The notes below the pieces were generated by a model, which ran no database searches, had not been told where the DNA came from, and saw only the letters and a program-made list of their open reading frames with translations. A program made the translations under genes and the position numbers. DNA of 64,000 nucleotides from JAVBQO01 sp031548885. GTDB taxonomy: Bacteria > Patescibacteriota > Saccharimonadia > Saccharimonadales > Saccharimonadaceae. The stretch is from assembly GCA_031548885.1 (NCBI GenBank), contig JAVBQO010000001.1, positions 124,001 to 188,000 on the forward strand, written 5' to 3'. Positions 25,010 through 31,831 of this stretch are shown here, piece after piece (positions within the stretch are counted from its first letter, which is position 1; every line of letters begins with the position of its first letter).

Positions 25010-25043
25010 TTTTCGCAAGTTTTCGCAACAATCAATTGCGAAA
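25010..25043. repeat. Tandem and inverted cluster of three TTTCGCAA motifs in the fusA leader
   Basis: Two direct copies of TTTTCGCAA (25010-25018 and 25020-25028) are followed by an inverted TTGCGAAA (25036-25043). The second and third copies form a perfect inverted repeat with 8-bp arms and a 7-bp loop. This is the densest non-coding cluster in the window. Confidence 0.85.
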
Positions 25044-25072
25044 TTTTGCCAACAAGAAAAACGCTTGGCTAT

Positions 25073-25081
25073 ATCTTATCA
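25073..25081 (-). promoter_or_regulatory. Extended -10 promoter of fusA
   Basis: TGA-TAAGAT on the minus strand. I see no convincing -35. The motif cluster 25010-25043 would lie in the resulting 5' leader. Confidence 0.45.
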
Positions 25082-25180
25082 GTTTTGCCACAAGAAGTCC
25101 AGAAAATGAATAGGTATACCGCCCCAGTCAATGCCTTTTCGCGGACAATTTCGCAGATGCACCGAGCGCTTCTCTGTATA

Positions 25181-25846
25181 TTATTTCGCCGTAGATTTTT
25201 TGGCGGTGTTTTTCAAATGCTTTTTTCGCAACTCCTCATAATACATTGCGTCCGATACGGATATGTACGGTATCAGCCAAACAAACAAAACTCCGAACGT
25301 CATGATGCCCAGTAAAAACCAACCCAAGAAACTCAGAAAGAACACGAACAAATCGCCTTTGTAGCCTTTCATCATTTCCCAACTTTTTGTCAACGAATCG
25401 AGACCTTTGGTTTCGCCGTCAGCAATCAGATATATAAACCAATTCAATCCCAACATAGCGATAATTCCCGGCACGATCAGCAAAATCGATCCCAAAATGA
25501 TAACTAGACAGGCAATGACGCCTGCTAGCAAAGCCGGCGCCAGATATTCTTTGTAATTCTCGAATAGAGTGCCTAGTGAAAACTTTTCACCCCTGAGAAA
25601 GTTCAGATAATATTTCGTCAACCCGACCGATATTGGCAAAAATGCCAGCGAGATCACGAGGTTGACAACATCCATAATTGGGTTCATCCGGGCTTCATTG
25701 TTCCCGGTGGCAATCATGACAATCCCTGTCACAATCAACGTAATTGCTATTGATATCGCACCGATTACCAAAACCGGCATAAACAGCTTCCACACATTGC
25801 CCTGAACACGCGCCCGCGCAGCTGCCTTGATTTTCTTTCTATCCAT
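25181..25846 (-). CDS. DUF975-like integral membrane protein
   Basis: A membrane protein of 221 residues with five or six spans and an N-terminal pattern RKKIKAAARARVQGNVWKLF, which resembles DUF975 proteins. The loop GLDSLTKSWEMMKGYKGDLF is the typical segment before the last spans. The function of the family is unknown. A good AAAGGAG site precedes the ATG. It is not obviously linked to fusA, 219 bp upstream-to-stop, or to the YajQ-like gene. The 143 bp on its other side (25847-25989) show nothing I can name. Confidence 0.7.
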   Translation of the reverse strand: MDRKKIKAAARARVQGNVWKLFMPVLVIGAISIAITLIVTGIVMIATGNNEARMNPIMDVVNLVISLAFLPISVGLTKYYLNFLRGEKFSLGTLFENYKEYLAPALLAGVIACLVIILGSILLIVPGIIAMLGLNWFIYLIADGETKGLDSLTKSWEMMKGYKGDLFVFFLSFLGWFLLGIMTFGVLFVWLIPYISVSDAMYYEELRKKHLKNTAKKSTAK

Positions 25847-25989
25847 AATACTCCTTTGAATTGCTTTGGTTATATACTAGCACAGATTAGTGGGCGCGGT
25901 TTGTGAACAGAACCGCTCGGGGTGGGACATTTTGTCGCCAAAGTGTAAAAATGCAATATCTTGACAATGGTCTGGCTGTCCATCAGATT

Positions 25990-26487
25990 CTACCGAAAAT
26001 TCGTAAAATTAACCGCAAACTCCAAATCCGCCTCTCGCAAAAACGCCATAATCGCCTGCAACTCATCCTTCGAATTGCTCGTCACGCGCACCGCGTCGCC
26101 CTGAATCTGCGGTTTGGTTTTCGCAAAGTTTTCGCGCACAATTTTCGTGATTTTTTTGGCTTTTTCCTGGTCTAAGCCTTCGACGAACGGAATTTCCTGT
26201 TGCGATTGCATATTGTTCGTCGTAATAGGTTTCGTCAAATCCAAATATTTCGACGTCAGCCCACGATTCGCTAAATTCTTGCGAAAAATGTCCAAGATCG
26301 CTTCGATTTGCATATCGCCGTTGCCGGTAATTTTAACACCGTTTTTGTCCGCCGTCAACCAATCGATCGCCGCCGGTGTGCCTTTGAAATCATACCGACT
26401 CGTGATTTCGCGCTGCGCACCCTGTAGCGCGTTGTTCATTTCCGCTTTGTCAAATTCGGAAACTATGTCGAATGAAAAATTTGCCAT
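25990..26487 (-). CDS. YajQ family nucleotide-binding protein
   Basis: A protein of 165 residues of the UPF0234/YajQ family, small ferredoxin-like tandem folds; some members bind cyclic di-GMP or nucleotides. MANFSFDIVSEFDKAEMNNA, SRYDFKGT and the C-terminal DELQAIMAFLREADLEFAVNFTNFR match end to end. I start it at ATG 26487; a longer frame reaches 26547 but crosses the divergent promoter. TATAAT (26494-26499) ends 6 nt before the ATG, so the mRNA is probably leaderless. Confidence 0.9.
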   Translation of the reverse strand: MANFSFDIVSEFDKAEMNNALQGAQREITSRYDFKGTPAAIDWLTADKNGVKITGNGDMQIEAILDIFRKNLANRGLTSKYLDLTKPITTNNMQSQQEIPFVEGLDQEKAKKITKIVRENFAKTKPQIQGDAVRVTSNSKDELQAIMAFLREADLEFAVNFTNFR

Positions 26488-26507
26488 ATGTATATTATAA
26501 TACAGAT
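26488..26507. promoter_or_regulatory. 20-bp divergent leaderless promoter shared by YajQ and FKBP genes
   Basis: The two start codons are separated by 20 bp. The palindrome TATTATAATA gives TATAAT on the plus strand (26496-26501) and on the minus strand (26494-26499). Each -10 lies 6 nt from its ATG, and the hexamers overlap by four bases, so only one polymerase can occupy the site at a time. Confidence 0.75.
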
Positions 26508-26876
26508 ATGAAATTAGAAGGAACCAAACTCGAGAATTTTGAGCCAATTGATAACGTCGATCGTCTGCAGGTCATCGATTTAGTCGACGGCAAAGGCGAC
26601 ATTTGCCCGTACGACGCCAGGATTACGGCTCATTACACCGGCGCATTATGCGCGGACGGCACGATTTTCCAATCTTCGCATGATTTTGGCAAACCGTTGA
26701 CGTTCGGGTTGAACCAAGTCATCGCAGGCTGGGCCCAAGGTGTTCCCGGCATGGCGGTCGGCGGCGTGCGACGGTTGATCATCCCGGCGGAATTGGCGTA
26801 CGGAAATCACGTGCAGCCCGGGATTCCGGCAAATTCGGCGTTAGTTTTCGATATCGAACTCGTCGCGATCAAATAA
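26508..26876 (+). CDS. FKBP-type peptidyl-prolyl cis-trans isomerase
   Basis: A cytoplasmic proline isomerase of 122 residues with a single FKBP domain. DARITAHYTGALCADGTIFQSS, LTFGLNQVIAGWAQGVPGM and RRLIIPAELAYGNH are the active-site strands; the family Tyr, Asp, Phe, Trp and Tyr pocket residues are present. No signal peptide. It is convergent with the PQQ-type dehydrogenase, 10 bp apart. The start is ATG 26508, 6 nt after TATAAT. Confidence 0.93.
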   Translation: MKLEGTKLENFEPIDNVDRLQVIDLVDGKGDICPYDARITAHYTGALCADGTIFQSSHDFGKPLTFGLNQVIAGWAQGVPGMAVGGVRRLIIPAELAYGNHVQPGIPANSALVFDIELVAIK

Positions 26877-26886
26877 CGCCGGCAGA

Positions 26887-28023
26887 TTATCGCAAAGTTT
26901 CGGGCGCGATTCGCCAAACCCTATCGTCGCCGGCACTCGGATTGCCGCGGCCATCGCGATTCGACGTCGAAATATACAGATAGCCGTCATGATAATTCGC
27001 AGCCCGCAACCGGCCATATTCTCCGGTCAAATGTCGCGACAATGTCAACGAATTATCGTTATTTATCGTCGCCTTGTACAAAGTCTGCCCCCGCAACCCC
27101 GCGAAATACAGCACGCCATCCGCATACGCCAACCCGCTCGGTGCCCACGTTTCGTTGCCGCCCGATTGGATGGCCGGCGATTTCATGCCGTCCGCAGTGC
27201 GATCGCCCGTGATCGTTGGCCAACCATAATTCGCACCTTTTTCGATCAAATTCACCTCGTCGTATCCAGTCGAAGCACCCGACGGACCATGTTCGACTTC
27301 CCACATTTGGCCACGCGAATCCCACGCGATGCCTTGCGGGTTGCGGTGGCCATACGACCAAATCGCGTTTGCGAAAGGATTATCCGCCGGAACCGAACCA
27401 TCGTCATTCAGCCGCAGAATTTTCCCAGAAAGTGATTCGATATTCTGCGCGTTTTGCGGAACATTCGCATCGCCGGTCGTGACGTACAATTTGCCGTCCG
27501 GACCGAACGCCAACGCGCCGCCGTCGTGGACTGCGCTGGCCGGAATATTGTCGATGATCACTTTTTCATTCGTCAAGTTTCCACCATCGAACACAAATCG
27601 TTTGACCCGATTGGAGTTTTGTCCAGTAAAATACAAATATACCTGATGATTTTGCGAAAAATCAGGATGCAGTGCCAAACCCATCAAACCGCCTTCGCCA
27701 GATTCGACAACGTCCGGCACGCCAATTTCGTGCGAATTCGCACCGATTTGACGCAAAATTCCCGGCCGCTCCGTTACCAAAATATCGCCGTTCGGCAAAA
27801 ACGCAGTCGCCCATGGCGTGTCCAGATTTTCGGCGATCGCAACCGTCGCCAAATCACGCATCGAAGTTTGCGCAATCTGTGCGGAACTTATTTCTGGCAC
27901 GCTACGAACTTCCAAATGAACTTGCTGCCGATACGCCGCTCGCCACCAAATCCCCGCCAACGCGAAAAACAACGCGCCTAAAATCACGACCGCCGTTATT
28001 CGTTTGGAACGCAAATTTTTCAT
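26887..28023 (-). CDS. PQQ-dependent sugar dehydrogenase family protein (YliI/Gdh type)
   Basis: A six-bladed beta-propeller of the glucose/sorbosone dehydrogenase family, 378 residues from ATG 28023, which has GGAGG 4 nt upstream. Residues 7-24 are a signal anchor (ITAVVILGALFFALAGIWW), so the enzyme faces outwards. Typical blocks are LDTPWATAFLPNGDILVTER, HDGGALAFGPDGKLYVTTGD, IWSYGHRNPQGIAWD and EVEHGPSG. Members oxidise sugars with PQQ; no PQQ genes are seen here, so it may use imported cofactor or have another role. Confidence 0.85.
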   Translation of the reverse strand: MKNLRSKRITAVVILGALFFALAGIWWRAAYRQQVHLEVRSVPEISSAQIAQTSMRDLATVAIAENLDTPWATAFLPNGDILVTERPGILRQIGANSHEIGVPDVVESGEGGLMGLALHPDFSQNHQVYLYFTGQNSNRVKRFVFDGGNLTNEKVIIDNIPASAVHDGGALAFGPDGKLYVTTGDANVPQNAQNIESLSGKILRLNDDGSVPADNPFANAIWSYGHRNPQGIAWDSRGQMWEVEHGPSGASTGYDEVNLIEKGANYGWPTITGDRTADGMKSPAIQSGGNETWAPSGLAYADGVLYFAGLRGQTLYKATINNDNSLTLSRHLTGEYGRLRAANYHDGYLYISTSNRDGRGNPSAGDDRVWRIAPETLR

Positions 28024-28056
28024 TTTACCTCCGCTGGGATTCATACCATGATACAA

Positions 28057-28062
28057 TATAAT
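28057..28062 (+). promoter_or_regulatory. -10 element of the VOC gene
   Basis: TATAAT 25 nt before the ATG at 28088, with AAGAGGA between them. Here the mRNA has an ordinary leader. Confidence 0.5.
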
Positions 28063-28087
28063 TATTAAAGCATAAGAGGAACAAAAA

Positions 28088-28516
28088 ATGAAATTTGACG
28101 TTTTTATCAATTTCGCAGACGGAAAATGTGCCGAAGCGGTGGATTTTTATGCGGAGAATCTCGGCTTGACGCCGGGTCAAACTATGAAATACAGCGACGC
28201 GCCAGATGGATCGATGGGCGACATGGAGCTTTCCGACGAAGAAAAGTCGTGGATTATGTACACCGAATTGAAAATCGGCGACAATATGGTGATGTTCAGC
28301 GATACGCCGAGTTCGATTCCATTCGCCGTCGGCAACAATATTTCGCCGTGTTTGATTTTTGACGACGAGTCAACGGCACGCAATGTTTTTGCGAAATTTA
28401 GCGTTGGCGGAACCGATATTATGCCGTTGGCGAAAACTTTTTGGAGTCCGCTGTACGGAATGGTTACCGACAAGTACGGTGTTGTTTGGCAAATTATGGT
28501 CAGCGACGAAGTGTAG
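28088..28516 (+). CDS. VOC family protein (PhnB/YjdN-like)
   Basis: A cytoplasmic protein of 142 residues with the paired beta-alpha-beta-beta-beta modules of the vicinal oxygen chelate fold. The start MKFDVFINFADGKCAEAVDFYAENLG and the end TFWSPLYGMVTDKYGVVWQI match PhnB-like proteins, which have no settled function. AAGAGGA precedes the ATG. A terminator follows at once. Confidence 0.85.
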   Translation: MKFDVFINFADGKCAEAVDFYAENLGLTPGQTMKYSDAPDGSMGDMELSDEEKSWIMYTELKIGDNMVMFSDTPSSIPFAVGNNISPCLIFDDESTARNVFAKFSVGGTDIMPLAKTFWSPLYGMVTDKYGVVWQIMVSDEV

Positions 28517-28526
28517 TTTTCGCAAA

Positions 28527-28871
28527 CTAAAACTGGTCGCGTAGATGCGGCCAGTTTTTTGTTCTCGCGAGGTCATTTCTTGCGAATACACGTCGCAATC
28601 CGCTAACGCCTATGACGGCAACGCGGCGTGCGGGGCTCTTATCCATCGCCTCACGCGTCGGGCAGTTATCGCCACCTGGGCCGGCACATCCGCGCAGCGC
28701 CGTCTGTGCAGACATTCTCGCCAATTCTTCTGCTGTTCTTTTGCTGCCATACCCATGCAGTTCGATTAACTCACTACGAGATGGGCAGGGTTCGCCCGTT
28801 TCTGGGCATGCGCTCTCGAATGGCGCCCCGCTCATCTCGTTGCCAAAACTTGCACCAGCCTCAGGTGTCAC
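28527..28871 (-). CDS. Cysteine-containing protein of unknown function coupled to rpsG
   Basis: A 114-residue protein that I do not recognise. It starts at GTG 28871 with AAGGAG 6 nt upstream, 2 nt after the rpsG stop, so it belongs to the rpsL-rpsG transcript. It has two similar blocks, CPETGEPCPSRSEL (residues 23-36) and CAGPGGDNCPTREAMD (61-76), each with a pair of Cys followed by Pro, Ser/Thr and Arg; four Cys could bind a metal. The last residues are encoded by the terminator hairpin. Strand and spacing support it; the family is unknown. Confidence 0.6.
   Translation of the reverse strand: MTPEAGASFGNEMSGAPFESACPETGEPCPSRSELIELHGYGSKRTAEELARMSAQTALRGCAGPGGDNCPTREAMDKSPARRVAVIGVSGLRRVFARNDLARTKNWPHLRDQF
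28529..28560. terminator. Bidirectional terminator, 28529-28560
   Basis: AAACTGGTCGC pairs with GCGGCCAGTTT (one G-T pair) and is followed by a T run on both strands. TTTTCGCAA (28517-28525) abuts it. It serves the VOC gene and overlaps the end of the minus ORF from 28871. Confidence 0.8.
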
Positions 28872-28873
28872 TC

Positions 28874-29353
28874 TTAACTCCTTGCGAAATGCGCAAACGC
28901 GCGGTTGGCTTCCGCCATTTTGTGCGTGTCTTCTTTTTTCTTGAACGCGGCGCCAGTTTGGTTCACGGCGTCAACGATTTCGGCAGCCAAGCGCTGTTCA
29001 TACGGCATGCCGTTACGAGCGCGAGCCGATTGCACCAACCACATAAATGCGTAGTGCTGTTGGCGGTGACCCTGGATCGGGAACGGAATTTGGTAGTTCG
29101 CACCACCGACGCGGCGCGATTTGACTTCGTAATTTGGCGAAATGTTTCGCATTGCAGTTTCGAAAACTTCCAATGGGTCTTCGCTTTTCAATTTTTTCGC
29201 AGCATTTTCCAATGCGCCGTACACGGCTTTTTCAGCGACGTGTTTTTTGCCGTCCAACATCGATTTGTTGATCAAACGTTGCACCAAAACCGATTGGTAT
29301 TTGCGGTCTTCGGGGATGCGGCGCTGCAGTGCTTTGGTAACTTTACGAGGCAT
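28874..29353 (-). CDS. rpsG: 30S ribosomal protein S7
   Basis: Protein uS7, an organiser of the 30S head near the E site, 159 residues. MPRKVTKALQRRIPEDRKYQ, LINKSMLDGKKHVAEKAVYG and the end EANRAFAHFARS are typical. Its ATG shares one base with the rpsL stop. Confidence 0.97.
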   Translation of the reverse strand: MPRKVTKALQRRIPEDRKYQSVLVQRLINKSMLDGKKHVAEKAVYGALENAAKKLKSEDPLEVFETAMRNISPNYEVKSRRVGGANYQIPFPIQGHRQQHYAFMWLVQSARARNGMPYEQRLAAEIVDAVNQTGAAFKKKEDTHKMAEANRAFAHFARS

Positions 29354-29766
29354 TATTTATCTCCTTTTTTCGAACCGTATTTCGAACGGCCCTGTTTTCG
29401 GTCGGAAACGCCCTGCAAGTCCAATGCGCCGCGAACGATGTGGTAACGAACACCCGGCAAATCAGGCACGCGTCCACCGCGCACCAACACGACAGCGTGT
29501 TCCTGTAGGTTGTGACCTTCGCCACCGATGTATGCCCAAACTTCTTGGCCGTTCGTCAAACGAACACGCGCAACTTTTCGCAAAGCTGAGTTAGGTTTTT
29601 TCGGTGTTTTGGTCGTGACTTTGATACAAACACCGCGCTTCAGCGGCGCGTCTTGGTCGTAGTAACGAACTTTCAATGAGTTTTGGATGCGTCCCAGCGC
29701 AGGTGATTTCGACTTTTTGACAGCCGTTTTGCGCGGTTTTCGCACCAATTGGTTGATTGTTGGCAC
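29353..29766 (-). CDS. rpsL: 30S ribosomal protein S12
   Basis: Protein uS12 at the decoding centre, 137 residues. MPTINQLVRKPRKTAVKKSK, KTPKKPNSALRKVARVRLTNG and the invariant GEGHNLQEHAVVLVRGGRVP are complete; the Lys that confers streptomycin resistance when mutated (TPKKPNS) is wild type. The start codon is GTG with AGGAG 9 nt upstream. First gene of rpsL-rpsG; fusA is not in this operon. Confidence 0.97.
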   Translation of the reverse strand: MPTINQLVRKPRKTAVKKSKSPALGRIQNSLKVRYYDQDAPLKRGVCIKVTTKTPKKPNSALRKVARVRLTNGQEVWAYIGGEGHNLQEHAVVLVRGGRVPDLPGVRYHIVRGALDLQGVSDRKQGRSKYGSKKGDK

Positions 29767-29900
29767 TTAAATTACTCCTGTGATTTACACATTTTTCGTT
29801 TGCGAAAGTCCAGCACGGTTTTCGCAGTTCTTTCCTATGCGTTTTTCCGCCTTGTACACTGCCGGAAATTTCACACGTTGAAAGAGGAAACTCACACGCA

Positions 29901-29929
29901 ATTATATCAAAATTTCCCGTCCAACGCAA
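29901..29929 (-). promoter_or_regulatory. Promoter and long leader of rpsL-rpsG
   Basis: TTGCGT (29924-29929) and TATAAT (29901-29906) are 17 bp apart on the minus strand, with TGA before the -10. The leader is about 125 nt. Confidence 0.75.
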
Positions 29930-29941
29930 CAGATATAAACA

Positions 29942-29950
29942 TGGTATAAT
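29942..29950 (+). promoter_or_regulatory. Extended -10 promoter of the ABC1 kinase operon, leaderless type
   Basis: TGG-TATAAT ends 7 nt before the ATG at 29958. It is divergent from the rpsL promoter, the two -10 boxes being about 40 bp apart. Confidence 0.65.
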
Positions 29951-29957
29951 ATCGTTA

Positions 29958-30113
29958 ATGAAATACGCATTCGTATTTGTGAGCATCGTGGCAATTTGGG
30001 CGGTCATCGTTCTGTTGGCTGCAACGACCAGTTTGAGTGGAATTTTCCTGGCGGTCGTCGCCGTTGTCATGACGTTGATTTTGTTTTGGATCGGATTCGG
30101 GAAAAAGCAATGA
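29958..30113 (+). CDS. Small membrane protein, first gene of the kinase operon
   Basis: A 51-residue protein with two hydrophobic spans: MKYAFVFVSIVAIWAVIVLL and, after a short turn (ATTSLSG), IFLAVVAVVMTLILFWIGFG, ending in KKQ. Function unknown. Its TGA overlaps the kinase ATG (ATGA), so the two are translated together. A promoter sits directly before the ATG. Confidence 0.75.
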   Translation: MKYAFVFVSIVAIWAVIVLLAATTSLSGIFLAVVAVVMTLILFWIGFGKKQ

Positions 30114-31576
30114 CGGAACGTTCGCGAATCATTGCGAAATTCGCCGCCGAACTTGCGAAAAGCAAATTCAGCAAACGCGATCCGCACGCTCATAAAAAAT
30201 TGATTTTCGAAAATTTTCGCAAATTGGGTGGCGTGTATGTCAAGTTTTTGCAGATGTTGGCCGTCAGCACGGATTTCTTGGACGGTTGGGCTGGGCCGCG
30301 CGAAATGGAGGTTTTCGACGATGTCGAAATCGAGCCAATCGATGTCGTGGCGACATTACAGCGTGAAATCCCAACACGGCTTTCGCAAATTATTGCCGTC
30401 GACAAAACGCCGTTCGCAACCGGTTCGTTTGCGCAGGTTTATCACGCGCGGCTTGCGAATAATCGCCACGTTATCGTGAAAATTTTACGCCCAAGCGTTT
30501 CCGAAAATCTGCAATCTGATCTGAAAAACATCGGTCGAATCGTCAAAATTGTCAACGCTGTTTCGCGAACCGGCGCGTTCGATGTCAAAGCCACGTATCG
30601 CGAATTGGTACGCATCACGCACGCCGAAACAGATTATCGCCGCGAGTGTGCGAACGCGAAATGGTTTGCGGATTATTTTCGCGGCAATCCAAATATTGTT
30701 ATTCCGGAAACCTTTGCCAAATTATCGACCGACAAAATTTTGGTCCAAGAGTTCATCGACGGAATGACGCTGGCCGACGCGATGCGAGCACAACAATCGG
30801 GCGCCGATATCGAACAATTCGTTTTCGCAAAAACCGGATCGGACGTCTGGGAACAGATTTCAAATTTGGAATACGAGTTCACGAAGTCCGCATTCAAAGC
30901 CGATTACGTGATCGGCGATCCGCATCCAGGCAACATTTTGTTGATGACGAACAATCGCGTTGGATTGATTGATTTTGGCATCGCCGCAGATGCACCGCTG
31001 AATCGCAACACGTTTTTGGCGTTCATCCGCGAGTACAAAAAATTTTATAATGACGAATTTTCGCTGGGCAGTTTCGCAATGTCGGCGCTGGCGTTTTACG
31101 ACGATCGGCTTTCGCAAATTTTGAATATTGCCGGAACCGCGATTATCGGCCAAGAATTTCGGATCATCATGGAAAACGCGGCAAGTTCGGTTTTCGCAAT
31201 GCACGAAAACGAGGACCGCGTGCAAGGATTTTTGCAGCGGCGACAAATGACACAGCTGTTCGACAAGGTTATTAACGCTGGAAATCGATTTAATATTCGC
31301 ATTGATCCGGAGAATCTGGCGTTGCTGCGTGGGATGTTGACACTCATGGCGACAGTCGGAACGATTGCCGATGCGGCTGAGACAACGAAACATTTCGAAC
31401 TACATCGGCGGAATTTCACGCGCGTTGTCGACGAAGTTGATCAAACTGGCCTAGCGAAAAGTCACGCGACAAAATCGTTGACACGCGATCAGGCGACGCA
31501 ACTTTTTTCCGATTGGCTGTCATCGGTCGCCGATCGCGATCCGTTTCTGTATCAAACTTTAACTGGTAAAATGTAG
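30110..31576 (+). CDS. ABC1/UbiB/AarF family atypical kinase
   Basis: A protein kinase-like ATPase of 488 residues. I start it at ATG 30110 because it overlaps the small membrane gene; an upstream frame to 29996 is only the other frame of that gene. ATGSFAQVYHARL is the modified nucleotide loop, IVKIL holds the catalytic Lys, GDPHPGNILL is the catalytic loop and LIDFGIAAD the metal-binding DFG. UbiB proteins support quinone or other isoprenoid lipid metabolism; no ubiquinone genes are here, so its target is unknown. The C-terminal 150 residues are helical. Eight copies of the TTTCGCAA motif occur in this gene in several reading frames. Confidence 0.88.
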   Translation: MTERSRIIAKFAAELAKSKFSKRDPHAHKKLIFENFRKLGGVYVKFLQMLAVSTDFLDGWAGPREMEVFDDVEIEPIDVVATLQREIPTRLSQIIAVDKTPFATGSFAQVYHARLANNRHVIVKILRPSVSENLQSDLKNIGRIVKIVNAVSRTGAFDVKATYRELVRITHAETDYRRECANAKWFADYFRGNPNIVIPETFAKLSTDKILVQEFIDGMTLADAMRAQQSGADIEQFVFAKTGSDVWEQISNLEYEFTKSAFKADYVIGDPHPGNILLMTNNRVGLIDFGIAADAPLNRNTFLAFIREYKKFYNDEFSLGSFAMSALAFYDDRLSQILNIAGTAIIGQEFRIIMENAASSVFAMHENEDRVQGFLQRRQMTQLFDKVINAGNRFNIRIDPENLALLRGMLTLMATVGTIADAAETTKHFELHRRNFTRVVDEVDQTGLAKSHATKSLTRDQATQLFSDWLSSVADRDPFLYQTLTGKM

Positions 31577-31578
31577 AT

Positions 31579-31770
31579 ATGGCCAACATGAAAGATGTCG
31601 TTCTGCAGATCCGCTATCCGTACGCGGCAGGAATTATCGCCGTTGTCTGGGTTGGTTTGGCACTGATTGCGCTGTTGAAACCGGACGTCAATCTAGAATT
31701 GATCGTCGGACTAGCCGCCGTTACGAGCACAATCATTGCGCTGGTTGGGTTCTCAGCACCGAAACGATAG
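31579..31770 (+). CDS. Small membrane protein, last gene of the kinase operon
   Basis: A 63-residue protein with two spans (YAAGIIAVVWVGLALIALL and LIVGLAAVTSTIIALVGFS) separated by KPDVNLE. Unknown function. It starts 2 nt after the kinase stop and is followed by a strong terminator, so the operon is small TM protein, kinase, small TM protein. Confidence 0.75.
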   Translation: MANMKDVVLQIRYPYAAGIIAVVWVGLALIALLKPDVNLELIVGLAAVTSTIIALVGFSAPKR

Positions 31771-31780
31771 ATTTTGCGAA

Positions 31781-31818
31781 AACGAAAACCGCCCGTTTTT
31801 CACGGGCGATTTCGTTTG
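31781..31818. terminator. Bidirectional terminator between the kinase operon and rpoC
   Basis: CGCCCGT (31790-31796) pairs with ACGGGCG (31802-31808), extended by AACGAAA and TTTCGTT. TTGCGAAAA (31774-31782) overlaps its left edge. Confidence 0.85.
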
Positions 31819-31831
31819 CGGGCAGTCTTGC

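Noticed and set aside
27454..27981. Plus-strand frames opposite the PQQ-type dehydrogenase
   Set aside because: Antisense shadows of a conserved beta-propeller gene.
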